DNA of 64,000 bases from Pseudoxanthomonas sp. PXM03 (GTDB taxonomy: Bacteria > Pseudomonadota > Gammaproteobacteria > Xanthomonadales > Xanthomonadaceae): NCBI RefSeq assembly GCF_014852005.1, contig NZ_JACVAU010000001.1:270001-334000 (forward strand), read 5' to 3'. The stretch's first letter is position 1; the number at the start of each line of letters is the position of its first letter. Below the pieces are notes generated by a model. That model was not told the DNA's origin. It searched no databases and worked only from the letters and a program-made list of their open reading frames with translations. The position numbers and the translations under genes were made by a program. Shown piece by piece: positions 42,510 through 53,367 of the stretch.

Positions 42510-43337
42510 ATGACCGCCATGCAGCCCCCCCTTCCCATCTCCCTCGTCGTCATTACCCATAACGAGGCGCTGAATATCGGGCGTTGCCTGGATAGCGTGT
42601 CGTTCGTCACGGAAAAGCTGGTGGTCGACAGCGGGAGTACCGACGATACCGTCGCGGTCGCGCAGGCGCATGGCGCGCGCGTGGTTCACCAGGACTGGCT
42701 GGGGTTCGGGCCGCAACGCAACTTCGCCAGCACCCAGGCGCGCCACGACTGGCTGCTGGTGCTGGATGCGGACGAGTTCCTGTCGGAGGAACTTGCCACC
42801 CAACTCGAACGCGAATTGCCCTCCTTGCTGGCCTCTGCCAAGGCGGGTGCCTGGCTTCGCCGTCGTACCTGGCTGATGGGCGCACCGATGCGGTGGTACC
42901 GGCCGATGGTGGGCGAGCGTTCTGCGCGGATCTATCACCGCGACCGGGCGCGGTGGACGGATGCCCGCGTGCATGAATCGTTGCGTTTCGATGGCGGGAC
43001 GGTAGAGTTCCGCGCGCCCTTCAATCACGCCGACAACCCCAGCTTGGTGCACAAGCAGCTGAAGGTACTCCGTTACAGCGAACTCAAGGCTCTGGACTGG
43101 CGCGACAAGCGGCGGCCGGTACGGATGTGGCTGACCCCGCTGGTCTATCTGTCGAGCTTTATCAAGGACTACCTGCTGCGACTGGCTTTCCTGGACGGCT
43201 GGCGCGGTTTCATCATCGCCCAGACTGCGGCGAACTACGCTGTCTACAAACGCATGCGCTACTACGAGATGCAACACAACCCGGCCTCGATCGAGGCCGC
43301 ACATCGCAAGCTCGCTGCACACCAACTGGAACACTGA
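42510..43337 (+). CDS. waaE: LPS core glycosyltransferase, WaaE/KdtX-like
   Basis: 275 residues. ISLVVITHNEALNIGRCLDS, VVDSGSTDDTVAVA, GFGPQRNFASTQA, DWLLVLDADEFLSEEL (DxD) and the C-terminal YLSSFIKDYLLRLAFLDGWR typical of LPS core beta-glucosyltransferases. Start ATG at 42510; a second ATG 9 nt later is possible. The next gene starts on the last base of its stop (TGATG). The symbol rests on family likeness only. Confidence 0.8.
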   Translation: MTAMQPPLPISLVVITHNEALNIGRCLDSVSFVTEKLVVDSGSTDDTVAVAQAHGARVVHQDWLGFGPQRNFASTQARHDWLLVLDADEFLSEELATQLERELPSLLASAKAGAWLRRRTWLMGAPMRWYRPMVGERSARIYHRDRARWTDARVHESLRFDGGTVEFRAPFNHADNPSLVHKQLKVLRYSELKALDWRDKRRPVRMWLTPLVYLSSFIKDYLLRLAFLDGWRGFIIAQTAANYAVYKRMRYYEMQHNPASIEAAHRKLAAHQLEH

Positions 43338-44365
43338 TGGCCAAGCATTATCTCCTGTACGGCTCGGAGCGCTACGCGCTCGCCATCCTGCGACCGTTGC
43401 AGGACGCCATCCGTGCGCGCGGCGGTGAGGCCGCCTGGTTCTTCGATGGCCCAGGGGCGGAGGACCTGCGACCGGACGAGAGGCTGCTGACCACCACGGA
43501 GGAAGTCCGCCGCTGGAACGCCATCGCCGTGATCACCGGCAGCAACGCGGTGCCGCACTTCTTCCCCGGCGTGAAGGTGGAAACCTTTCACGGCTTCGAT
43601 GCGGGGAAGCCCCGGCATATCTACATCCGCGGGTTCTTCGACCTCTATTGCACCACGGGGCCGAACGACACGCGCGCATTCACGGACATCGCCGAGCGCG
43701 TCGGCCACTTCAAGGTGGTCGAGACGGGCTGGCCGAAGATCGACCCCTTCATGAAGGATATCGCCGGCGCCCTGCCGCCGGTTCGCGAACCGCCCGTCAT
43801 CCTGTACCACTCCACGTTCTCCCCGTCGTGGAGTGCCGCAGAGACGCTGTACGAAGAAGTGAAGCGTCTGTCGCGCACCGGGGAGTGGCGCTGGATCGTC
43901 ACCTTCCATCCGAAGATGAACCCGGACACCGTGGCGAAATTCCGCGCGCTGCAGAACGAACACCTGCGCTTCGCCGACGACGACAACATCCTGGACCTGT
44001 TCCCGCAGGTCGACATGATGTGTTCGGACACATCGTCGGCGCTGAACGAGTTCCTGCTCACGCACAAGCCGGTGGTGACGTTCAAGAACCGCAGGCCGGG
44101 CCCGCAACTGATCGACATCGACGATGCGGCCCAGTTCGAGCCGGCCATCCGGCGCGCGCTGTCCCGGCCGCCGGCGCTTATGCAGGCCATCGTCGACTAC
44201 GCCGACAGCATCCATCCCTACCGCGACGGCCGATCGAGCGAGCGCGTGCTGGAGGCCATCGACGCGTTCATCGTGGCAGGGGCACGCAACCCGCGGCCCA
44301 AGCCGATGAACCTGTGGCGGAAGCTCAAGATCCGCAAGCGCATCGGTTATTGGGGGCCGGCCTGA
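43337..44365 (+). CDS. CDP-glycerol glycerophosphotransferase-like protein
   Basis: 342 residues, similar to the teichoic-acid-type CDP-glycerol transferase family: KVETFHGFDAGKPRHIYIRG, FFDLYCTTGPNDTRAF, ILYHSTFSPSWSAAET, TFHPKMNPDT and MMCSDTSSALNEFLLT with KPVVTFKN. In Gram-negative bacteria relatives act on LPS or capsule. Coupled to the WaaE-like gene by a 1-nt overlap. Substrate uncertain. Confidence 0.82.
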   Translation: MAKHYLLYGSERYALAILRPLQDAIRARGGEAAWFFDGPGAEDLRPDERLLTTTEEVRRWNAIAVITGSNAVPHFFPGVKVETFHGFDAGKPRHIYIRGFFDLYCTTGPNDTRAFTDIAERVGHFKVVETGWPKIDPFMKDIAGALPPVREPPVILYHSTFSPSWSAAETLYEEVKRLSRTGEWRWIVTFHPKMNPDTVAKFRALQNEHLRFADDDNILDLFPQVDMMCSDTSSALNEFLLTHKPVVTFKNRRPGPQLIDIDDAAQFEPAIRRALSRPPALMQAIVDYADSIHPYRDGRSSERVLEAIDAFIVAGARNPRPKPMNLWRKLKIRKRIGYWGPA

Positions 44366-44421
44366 GGACCGCGACCGGTTGTCATCTGGCCCGGCGAGAA
44401 TCGGGCGGGTGAAGGGGTGTC

Positions 44422-45237
44422 ATGAAGATCACTGTCATTGCCAGTACGTACAACGCGGAGGAATGGCTGGAGAAGGTGCTGCACGGCTACCGGTTCCAGA
44501 CATGGCGCGATTTTGAGCTGATCATCGCCGACGATGGTTCGCGTGCGAGCACCCGCGAGATGGTGGAACGGCTGGCGGCCGATTATCCGGTGCCGTTGCG
44601 GCATGTCTGGCATGAAGACGCGGGTTACCGGCGACAGGAAATCCTGAATCGCGCGATCCTGGAGTCGTCGCACGACTACATCCTTTTCACCGACGGCGAC
44701 TGCATTCCGCGCCGCGATTTCGTCGGCGTCCACGCGGCACTGGCGGAGCCGGGGCGCTTCCTGTCCGGGGGCTACTGCAAGCTGAGCATGAAGGCGAGCA
44801 AGGCGATCACACTGAATGACATCAGCGACGGCCGATGCTTCCAGCTCGACTGGCTGCGCGCGCTGGACCGCGTGGGATTCTCGCCTGCGCTCAAGCTGGG
44901 CGCGGGGACGCGGACCGGCCCCCTGCTGGATGCCATCACCACCACGCGCGCGACGTTCAACAACTGCAACTCTTCCGCATGGAAGCAGGATCTGCTGGCG
45001 ATCAACGGTTACGACGAACGGATGAAGTACGGCGGCCCCGATCGCGAACTGGGCGAGCGTCTGGAGAACCATGGAGTGCACGGAAAGCAGATCCGCCATC
45101 GTGCAGTCTGCGTGCATCTGGACCACGCGCGGAGCTACAAGACGTCGGAGTCCATACAGCGCAACCTCGCCATCCGCGCGCAGACCCGCGCGCAGCGCAT
45201 CACCCGGACGCCTTACGGCATCGAGAAGACGGGCTGA
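44422..45237 (+). CDS. Family 2 glycosyltransferase with galactosyltransferase-type C terminus
   Basis: 271 residues: ITVIASTYNAEEWLEKVLHG, IADDGSRASTREMV, FTDGDCIPRRDFV (DxD), and AWKQDLLAINGYDERMKYGG with DRELGERLENHG. Same layout as the 39618 gene. Its last 25 bp overlap the convergent family 9 transferase gene. Precedes no obvious terminator. Confidence 0.88.
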   Translation: MKITVIASTYNAEEWLEKVLHGYRFQTWRDFELIIADDGSRASTREMVERLAADYPVPLRHVWHEDAGYRRQEILNRAILESSHDYILFTDGDCIPRRDFVGVHAALAEPGRFLSGGYCKLSMKASKAITLNDISDGRCFQLDWLRALDRVGFSPALKLGAGTRTGPLLDAITTTRATFNNCNSSAWKQDLLAINGYDERMKYGGPDRELGERLENHGVHGKQIRHRAVCVHLDHARSYKTSESIQRNLAIRAQTRAQRITRTPYGIEKTG

Positions 45238-46304
45238 TCGCGCATGGGCAGCGTGCGCCATGCGTGGATCACGTCGGCGACCTGAAGGTCGCTGACGCGG
45301 CTCGCCTCGCCGCGTTCGCCGCCCAGCACATGGATCGCTCCGGGACCGATGGGTCGCCATTTCGCGGGCGACGCGGAACCGAACATCACGACGAGCGGGC
45401 AGCCGAGCGCGGCAGCGGCATGGGCGGGGCCGGTGTCGACGGACACCATGCTGTGCGCCTGTTCCAGCAATGCGAGCAGGCGCGGCACCGGAAGTTCTCC
45501 TGCGGCGTTGACCATCCGGGGCGTGTGCCCAGCGGCCGCGTGGATGTCGTCCAGCACGCCGCGTTCGGCCGGCGATCCGCAAAGCACGATCCGGGCATCG
45601 GGAAGGTCGCTCCAGATCGCGTCCGCCAGTCCGGCCCATGCACTGGGCGGCCAATGCTTGGAGTGGCTCAGTGCGCCCAGGCGGCCTCGCTTGTGGGTGC
45701 GCTTGTTGCCAGGCTGGAACAGGACGCACGGCGCGGTTCCGAATCCGTGGGCGGCCTTCCAGCGCAGCACGTCCTCGCGGTCCGCCGGGCGTACCACCAG
45801 CCGGGGCAGGCGGAAGGCGGCGGTATCGACCTCGGCGGCATGCGGGTAAGGGCGCGCCGGATTGCTCGCACCCAGCAGCAGCCAGCGGTCAGGCCAGAGT
45901 CTCGGGACGCCGTCGTGCTCATCGTCCTCGAGTGCGCGCCGCACCTGGTCCTCGTCGGGGATGCCCGCACGTTGCAGCAGGCGCAGTGTGGGCGGATGTG
46001 TTTCGCACACGTACACGGGGCCGCGCCCACGTGCGCGCAGCCGACTGACTGCCGTCCATTGGCTGGGGCAGAGCAGGTAGGGCGTATTGCGGCTGCTGAC
46101 CGTCCACACGGAGCCCACCTCCGGCAATGGCTCGAGCAGGGCGTGCGTCCAGGGTCCGGCGCCCAGTACGTCGACGGGACGGCCGTAGCGTGCGTGCAGC
46201 AGGCGGATGAGGGTGGTCAGCATCACCACGTCGCCGAAGGCGCCACAGCGCACCACGAGCGGAGCGGCGGCGTCCGATTGCGGGATCGATTCCATGTTCA
46301 CCAT
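45213..46304 (-). CDS. Family 9 glycosyltransferase (heptosyltransferase-like)
   Basis: 363 residues, GT-B type: APLVVRCGAFGDVVMLTTLI at the N terminus and CVLFQPGNKRTHKRG, with ELPVPRLLALLEQAHSMVSV and DTGPAHAAAALGCPLVVMFG near the C terminus, as in ADP-heptose:LPS heptosyltransferases. Starts 7 nt before the end of the PH-domain gene. Which sugar and acceptor is not determined. Confidence 0.87.
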   Translation of the reverse strand: MVNMESIPQSDAAAPLVVRCGAFGDVVMLTTLIRLLHARYGRPVDVLGAGPWTHALLEPLPEVGSVWTVSSRNTPYLLCPSQWTAVSRLRARGRGPVYVCETHPPTLRLLQRAGIPDEDQVRRALEDDEHDGVPRLWPDRWLLLGASNPARPYPHAAEVDTAAFRLPRLVVRPADREDVLRWKAAHGFGTAPCVLFQPGNKRTHKRGRLGALSHSKHWPPSAWAGLADAIWSDLPDARIVLCGSPAERGVLDDIHAAAGHTPRMVNAAGELPVPRLLALLEQAHSMVSVDTGPAHAAAALGCPLVVMFGSASPAKWRPIGPGAIHVLGGERGEASRVSDLQVADVIHAWRTLPMRDQPVFSMP

Positions 46305-47830
46305 GTCAGGCGGCGAGCTGCCAATGTGTCACGCAGGCGATCATAAACAATGGCCGCTTCTTCGAAACGGACGAAGCGCAGGCATAGCGGTGCCGCGATC
46401 CCACTGGCGCCCGCCGTATCCAGCCAGAGCGTGCCGGTGCCGCAGGCGTGGTCGAGGGGCGAGCGCGACAGGCGCAACGCCTGCAGTTTGTCGATCTCGG
46501 CAAAGCGCCAGTAGCGTGACCACCAGCCACTGCGCACCGCCACGACATGATTGTCCAGGGCCCAGCCCATGCGCTGCGCCTGCCGGTGTGCGGCGTACGC
46601 GGCGAAAGCGAACCATGCGAGCCCCAGCCAGGCCCAGTGGCCGACGTGCCACGCTGCGAGCGCGGTGACCGGTACCAGCAGGGCCAGCGACGGCAGCAAC
46701 AAGCGCCAGCGTGCGGAGTCTTCGACGGGTTGCCAGTCCTCGCGTGGCCATTGCACATGCGGCAGCAGGTGCCGTATGAGTGCATCGCACGCGTCTGGCG
46801 ACGCCACGGGGGCCACGTCCTTCAGCGCGCGCGTGTCCTGTTGCCCCGCCTTCTCGGCGACGGCGGTATCGATGCGCAGCGAGCGGCGGCGGAACACCCG
46901 GTGCAGCACGCCCTCATGGACGGTCCATGCCTGGATGCGCCGGCGCGCAACGCTGGTGCGCAGGCGTGCAAGCAGGCCGCGTTCCACCATCAGGCGGCGT
47001 GCATCTTCGGTCAGCCGGAAGCCGTGGAACTGCAGCAGTGCCAGCACGACGGACAAGGCCCGGACCAGGCCCAGCGCGAGGATGACGAGTGCGACGACGC
47101 TGGCCGCGCCCGCGAGCCAGCCCAGATGCAGTTGCTCGGCATAGCCGTAAGCCTGTTTCGCACCCTGGCGGAAGAACTGTTCGATCATCTTCTCCGGCAG
47201 GATCTGCCATGCGGCACCGAAGCCCGCGGCGACCACGATCATGCCGCGGTTGGAGATCAAGCCAAGCTTGATGACCTCCCTCGTCGAGAGCGACAGAAGT
47301 GTGGTGTCGGCCGGGTGTGCTGCGTCCGTGGTACCCGGCGCCTCGTGGGCGGCCGTGCCATGCGCCTGGTGCCGCACCAGGTTTTCCAGGGCCAGCGCGT
47401 CGTGCAGGCCAAGGACCCGCATTTGGGCCTCGGGCTTCTGTCCTCCTGCGGACTCGAGCCGCACCTCCGCGACGCCAAACATGCGGTGCAGCAGCGACTG
47501 GTGGACCACCACATTGTGGATGCGCGAGAACGGAATCTCCCGTCGCGAGCGGTGCAACAGGCCTTCGCGTACCGTCAGGCCATCGCGCCCGATCGTGTAG
47601 CGATAGGTGAAGTACTGCAGGATCGCCAGCACCACCAGCACGATGATGCCGATGACGGGCGCGAGCGACGCCCAGACGTCGCCATCGCCACTGCTCCTGC
47701 GGGCGCCGAACACCACCAGCGCGACCAGCGGAAAGATGAACTGCTTGAGTTGTTGCAGCAGCACGAACAGCCATGACCAGGGGTGCAGACGGCGTTCGTC
47801 GGGAGCATCGGTTTGCACGGCGCCATCCAT
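46298..47830 (-). CDS. Bacterial PH-domain membrane protein, YdbT-like
   Basis: 510 residues with several transmembrane pairs and repeated bPH2 (PF03703) units: YRYTIGRDGLTVREGLLHRS and REIPFSRIHNVVVHQSLLHR, later ARLRTSVARRRIQAWTVHEG and WSRYWRFAEIDKLQALRLSR. Pairs with the smaller gene upstream (YdbS-like) with a 1-nt stop/start overlap. Membrane-associated complex of unknown role. Confidence 0.87.
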   Translation of the reverse strand: MDGAVQTDAPDERRLHPWSWLFVLLQQLKQFIFPLVALVVFGARRSSGDGDVWASLAPVIGIIVLVVLAILQYFTYRYTIGRDGLTVREGLLHRSRREIPFSRIHNVVVHQSLLHRMFGVAEVRLESAGGQKPEAQMRVLGLHDALALENLVRHQAHGTAAHEAPGTTDAAHPADTTLLSLSTREVIKLGLISNRGMIVVAAGFGAAWQILPEKMIEQFFRQGAKQAYGYAEQLHLGWLAGAASVVALVILALGLVRALSVVLALLQFHGFRLTEDARRLMVERGLLARLRTSVARRRIQAWTVHEGVLHRVFRRRSLRIDTAVAEKAGQQDTRALKDVAPVASPDACDALIRHLLPHVQWPREDWQPVEDSARWRLLLPSLALLVPVTALAAWHVGHWAWLGLAWFAFAAYAAHRQAQRMGWALDNHVVAVRSGWWSRYWRFAEIDKLQALRLSRSPLDHACGTGTLWLDTAGASGIAAPLCLRFVRFEEAAIVYDRLRDTLAARRLTW

Positions 47831-48324
47831 CACAGCGCGTCGTCGTGGTCGACCTGTGTGGCGAGGCGTTCGCGCAGGCGTTCCGCGTCCTCTGCATCCA
47901 GCCCCGACACGGAAACCGCCGCCATCCGCGTGCCTGCGGTATGCACCACCAGGGTCGACAGGCGTGCGCTGCGTTCGAGCGGTCCCCGCTTGAGATCCAG
48001 GTGCTGCACGCGCGAAATGGGCACGTGGGTCTCGCTCTGCCACCAGTTGCCGCGACGCAACGCGAAACCCTGATCGTCCAGGCGCCAGCGGGTGCGCCGA
48101 TGGCGCTTGACCGCGACCCACGCGCCGATCAATGCGCCGGCCAGCGCCGCTGCCGGAACGGCAAGCCAGGGCGACACGACGTCAGTAGCCCGGGAGATGA
48201 AGAACGCAGGGATCGCCAGCGGGAACATCAGGGCAGCCCCGCCCAGCGCGGCCAGCCAGGCGCCGCGGGACGGCAGCGATTGCCACTCTGGCGCATCCGC
48301 AGCGGATTCAGGCTCCATATGCAT
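47830..48324 (-). CDS. Bacterial PH-domain membrane protein, YdbS-like
   Basis: 164 residues: two transmembrane helices (about 25-65), then one bPH2 domain with LDDQGFALRRGNWWQSETHV and PISRVQHLDLKRGPLERSAR and LSTLVVHTAGT. ATG at 48324 overlaps the Sel1-protein stop by one base; a GTG at 48327 is the alternative. Small and large bPH2 proteins in this order are typical of the YdbS-YdbT pair. Confidence 0.87.
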   Translation of the reverse strand: MHMEPESAADAPEWQSLPSRGAWLAALGGAALMFPLAIPAFFISRATDVVSPWLAVPAAALAGALIGAWVAVKRHRRTRWRLDDQGFALRRGNWWQSETHVPISRVQHLDLKRGPLERSARLSTLVVHTAGTRMAAVSVSGLDAEDAERLRERLATQVDHDDAL

Positions 48325-49781
48325 CACATCCGTCCTGCCCTGATCTCATCTATCGCACGATAGTCCAGCACATAGTCGTTGCCATTGCGGTACCGGCTCA
48401 AGCGCGCCGTCATCCGTTTCTTGGTGCCCGCGCGCTTGTCTTCCGTCGTCTCGGTGTCGGCGGTCAGCTTCTCGAGCGCCAGCAGCTGGAACTGGACGGC
48501 CTGTTCGAAGTCCCGGTTGGCGGCCAGCGCGCTCGCCACCGTATCCAGTTCATGCCAATTCAGTTCATCCTTGCGCCGGATCATGAACTGGGCCAGTTCC
48601 AGCGCTTTGGCCGGATCGCGCTGGCCGGCGACAGGACAGGTCGCCCAGATCCATACGCGTTCGTTGCGTGCCTGCTTCGCGCCAGCTTCTTCGGCGCGGG
48701 TGGCCCAATCGGCCGCCTGCCTGCAATCGCGCGGCAGCCCGGCCACGCCCTCGAAGTAGTAGTTGGCCATGCCGAGCAGGGCCATCGGTTCGCGCCCGTG
48801 CGCAGCAGCGCGTTGCAGGTGCGGCAGTGCACGGGCCAGCGACGCCTCGGAGAATTTGCCACGCTGCGGAATCGCGTTCGATGCGACCCACGCCGCCTGC
48901 GCGTGGCCGCCTTCGCTTGCCTTCTCCAGCCAGGCCAGGCCCTCGTCTTCGTCTTTCGGCGCCAGTTGCGGCATCGCGCCGCTGTAGAGCAGAGAGCCGA
49001 CTCCGAACTGGGCCAGGAGGTCGCCGTCCGCGGCCTTCTGCCGCATCGCCTGCACGCGCAGCCGGTAGCTGTGCATGTAGTCGGGCCAATCCTCGTTGAG
49101 GCGGGTCCGGATGGCCGCGTCGTCCAGCGGTGCGCGGTCCAGCGTCGCCAAGGCTGGCGCTTCGGACTCGAGCATCGTCGAGATCGACATCTCCATGGCT
49201 TGGACGTCGCCGATGCCGGCCTGCCGGAAGGACTGGTCCATCAGCGTCGACGCATCCATCACCATCGATTCGTAGCGGTACCGCCAGCGGCCATCTTCGC
49301 GAGCCAGGATGGGGCCGAACTGGAACTGGGTCTCGGTCGGCGATCCGATCTCGCCCACGGCCTCGTCCCCGACCACTGTGACATTGCTCAGTGCCAGGAT
49401 CGGCGCGTCTTCGGACGCCGGTTCGACGCCGATCCAGCCCCGGGTGAAGCACAGTGCAGCCACCGCGCGCCCATCCATCGCCTGCAGCGCTTCATCCGCC
49501 TGGGTGGCCCGCAGCAGGTACACCAGAACCCGATCCAGGCTGGGCAAGCGGCGGAGCTGTCCGGGGGACGCATACAAGGCCAGGTCGCGCAGGAACGCGA
49601 AGTGGTTCTCGCTGGACGTGGCCAGCAGGTCTACCGCCTCGGCATTGTCCTGGCTGCTGAGCGCTGCGTAGCGATCCCACGCGCGGCTCACGTCGTTCAT
49701 CGTGGCTATGTCCTGCGCCGCCCACGCCGGCAGCACCAGTGCGCCAGCCAACGTCCCGGCCAGCCATCTCCGCATCCGCAT
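48324..49781 (-). CDS. Secreted Sel1-repeat protein
   Basis: 485 residues: signal peptide (WLAGTLAGALVLPAWA), a ~230-residue N-terminal part with no family recognised, then Sel1-type helical repeats from about 240, such as AQFGVGSLLYSGAMPQLAP, EGLAWLEKASEGGHAQAAWV and LGMANYYFEGVAGLPRDCRQ. AGGGGA precedes the ATG at 49781. Likely a periplasmic scaffold. Lies upstream of and coupled to the PH-domain pair. Confidence 0.82.
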   Translation of the reverse strand: MRMRRWLAGTLAGALVLPAWAAQDIATMNDVSRAWDRYAALSSQDNAEAVDLLATSSENHFAFLRDLALYASPGQLRRLPSLDRVLVYLLRATQADEALQAMDGRAVAALCFTRGWIGVEPASEDAPILALSNVTVVGDEAVGEIGSPTETQFQFGPILAREDGRWRYRYESMVMDASTLMDQSFRQAGIGDVQAMEMSISTMLESEAPALATLDRAPLDDAAIRTRLNEDWPDYMHSYRLRVQAMRQKAADGDLLAQFGVGSLLYSGAMPQLAPKDEDEGLAWLEKASEGGHAQAAWVASNAIPQRGKFSEASLARALPHLQRAAAHGREPMALLGMANYYFEGVAGLPRDCRQAADWATRAEEAGAKQARNERVWIWATCPVAGQRDPAKALELAQFMIRRKDELNWHELDTVASALAANRDFEQAVQFQLLALEKLTADTETTEDKRAGTKKRMTARLSRYRNGNDYVLDYRAIDEIRAGRM

Positions 49782-49803
49782 CGTGTTCCCCTGTGTGGTC
49801 CCC

Positions 49804-50703
49804 TCAGTGGTAGGGATTGCCCTCGCCACTGCCTTCCGGCCGCAGGGTATAGCGTTTGTAGGTCCACTGGTACTGCGCGGGATCGCGACGCGCGATCCGC
49901 TCGACGGCCTGGTTGAGCGCTGTCACTGCCGTTACGGCGTCCGCATCGGCGATCGCTGCGGGTGCGCGCTCCACGTGCAGCGCGAAGTCCGGCCCCGGAC
50001 CGATGCGTTCACACCAGGCGAACAGCACCGTCGCCCCCGTGCGCTCCGCCAACCGCGACACCAGCGTCATGGTCAGTGCGGGCTTGCCGAAGAACGGCGC
50101 AAATTCGCCATCGCCCATCTTGGGTTGCTGGTCGGGCAGGATGCCCACCGCACCCCCATCCTTCAGCACCTTCCATAGCTGGCGCACGGCGGGGCCCTCC
50201 GCGCGCACCTGGCGGATGTTGTCCGCTCCACGCACCCGCAGCAGGAAGGCGTCACCCGCCGGCGACTCAGGCGGGCGGTAGACGATGGCGATCGGGCCGC
50301 GCGAGGCCAGCCACTGGTTGAGCAGCTCCCAGTTGCCGAAGTGGGGCGCAGCGACGATCACGCCTTTGCCACTGGCCAGCGCTTCGTCGTACAGCGCCTC
50401 GCCGTGACGCTCGCGCAGGCAGGCCAGGTTCTCGCCTGCTGGCCGCGTCCAGAAGCGCAGCGTTTCCAGCGCCTGCCGCGCGGTCGTGCGCAGGATGGCG
50501 GCGTGCAGTTCGTCTCGCTGTCCCGGCAGCAGGTCCGGATAGACGATCTCCAGATTGCGGCGGGCCACCCGGCTTTCGCGCACGTCGAACCGCCGCCACG
50601 CCCAGGCCATTGCATTTCCCAGTGCGCGTAGCCAAGGCCAGGGGAGGCGCCCGATGAAGGCGGCGGCGTGGTAGCCGAAGGCGGCGAGGGTGTCCGGTTT
50701 CAT
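49804..50703 (-). CDS. lpxL: Lipid A biosynthesis acyltransferase, LpxL/HtrB family
   Basis: 299 residues; adds a secondary acyl chain to lipid A at the inner membrane. N-terminal membrane-associating helix, catalytic HxxxxE in [10 protein letters not shown], and [20 protein letters not shown] with [12 protein letters not shown]. Ends 23 nt before the Sel1 gene; likely the first gene of this minus-strand operon. Which acyl chain is used cannot be told. Confidence 0.92.
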   Translation of the reverse strand: MKPDTLAAFGYHAAAFIGRLPWPWLRALGNAMAWAWRRFDVRESRVARRNLEIVYPDLLPGQRDELHAAILRTTARQALETLRFWTRPAGENLACLRERHGEALYDEALASGKGVIVAAPHFGNWELLNQWLASRGPIAIVYRPPESPAGDAFLLRVRGADNIRQVRAEGPAVRQLWKVLKDGGAVGILPDQQPKMGDGEFAPFFGKPALTMTLVSRLAERTGATVLFAWCERIGPGPDFALHVERAPAAIADADAVTAVTALNQAVERIARRDPAQYQWTYKRYTLRPEGSGEGNPYH

Positions 50704-50801
50704 CCGCCGAGTGTAGCCAACCGGCGCGCCGCCCTTGCTGCCGGTGCACGACGGTGACCCCGGTATCCTGTTCTTCCCTTCGTGCCGTCCGGACCCATCC
50801 C

Positions 50802-51242
50802 ATGCTTTCCCTGATCCAGCGTGTGACCCGGGCGAGCGTCGCGGTCGACGACATCGTCGTGGGGGCCATCGACACCGGTCTGCTGGCCTTGGTGGGGGTG
50901 GAACCCGGGGATGGCGAGGCGCAGATCGCCCGCATGGCCGACCGCCTGCTGGGTTACCGGGTCTTCGCCGACGAGGCGGGGCGCATGAACCGGTCCCTGG
51001 CCGATACGAACGGCGGACTGCTGCTGGTCAGCCAGTTCACCTTGGCCGCCGATACCCGTTCGGGCATGCGGCCCAGCTTCACCACCGCGGCCCCGCCCGC
51101 CGAGGCTGAACAGGGCTTCAACCGGCTGGTCGACATCTGCCGCGAAAAGCACGCCGGCAGGGTGGAAACCGGGCGTTTCGGCGCCCATATGGTGATCAGC
51201 CTCGTCAATGACGGGCCCGTGACCTTCCTGCTCCGCCCGTGA
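50802..51242 (+). CDS. dtd: D-aminoacyl-tRNA deacylase
   Basis: 146 residues; hydrolyses D-aminoacyl-tRNA (e.g. D-Tyr-tRNA). Visible: [32 protein letters not shown] with the catalytic Thr/Ser region, and the C-terminal [10 protein letters not shown] (GP motif). Lies 98 nt from the divergent lpxL start. Confidence 0.96.
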   Translation: MLSLIQRVTRASVAVDDIVVGAIDTGLLALVGVEPGDGEAQIARMADRLLGYRVFADEAGRMNRSLADTNGGLLLVSQFTLAADTRSGMRPSFTTAAPPAEAEQGFNRLVDICREKHAGRVETGRFGAHMVISLVNDGPVTFLLRP

Positions 51243-51293
51243 CGTTCTCCCCTTGCCGGGAGACAGGCTTCAGGAACCCAAGCCGGTCCGGGC

Positions 51294-51302
51294 TGGTATA
51301 AT
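51294..51302 (+). promoter_or_regulatory. rpoD extended -10 promoter
   Basis: TGGTATAAT is an extended -10 with a perfect TATAAT (51297-51302), 41 nt before the rpoD ATG. No good -35 at 17-nt spacing, in keeping with an extended -10 type. Confidence 0.7.
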
Positions 51303-51342
51303 ACGGGGTTCTCCCTTTCCTCTTCCCGGTGGCGCAACCTCG

Positions 51343-53199
<1,857 letters not shown>

Positions 53200-53230
53200 C
53201 GCAGCGGAACCTCGCGTTTGCACCAATGAA

Positions 53231-53260
53231 GCGCGGCCCCGGTGGGCCGCGTTTCTTTTT
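53231..53260 (+). terminator. rpoD intrinsic terminator
   Basis: CGCGGCCC and GGGCCGCG pair around CGGT (53232-53251) and are followed by TTTCTTTTT. It lies 33 nt past the rpoD stop. Confidence 0.92.
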
Positions 53261-53367
53261 GGTGCATGGCGTACTCGCGCGTGATTGTGTGCAGGTATGT
53301 GGTCTTGTCATTCCGCTCACATCGCGCGATCTAGAATGGGCAAGACACTCGTTGTCATGGGAAAGGC

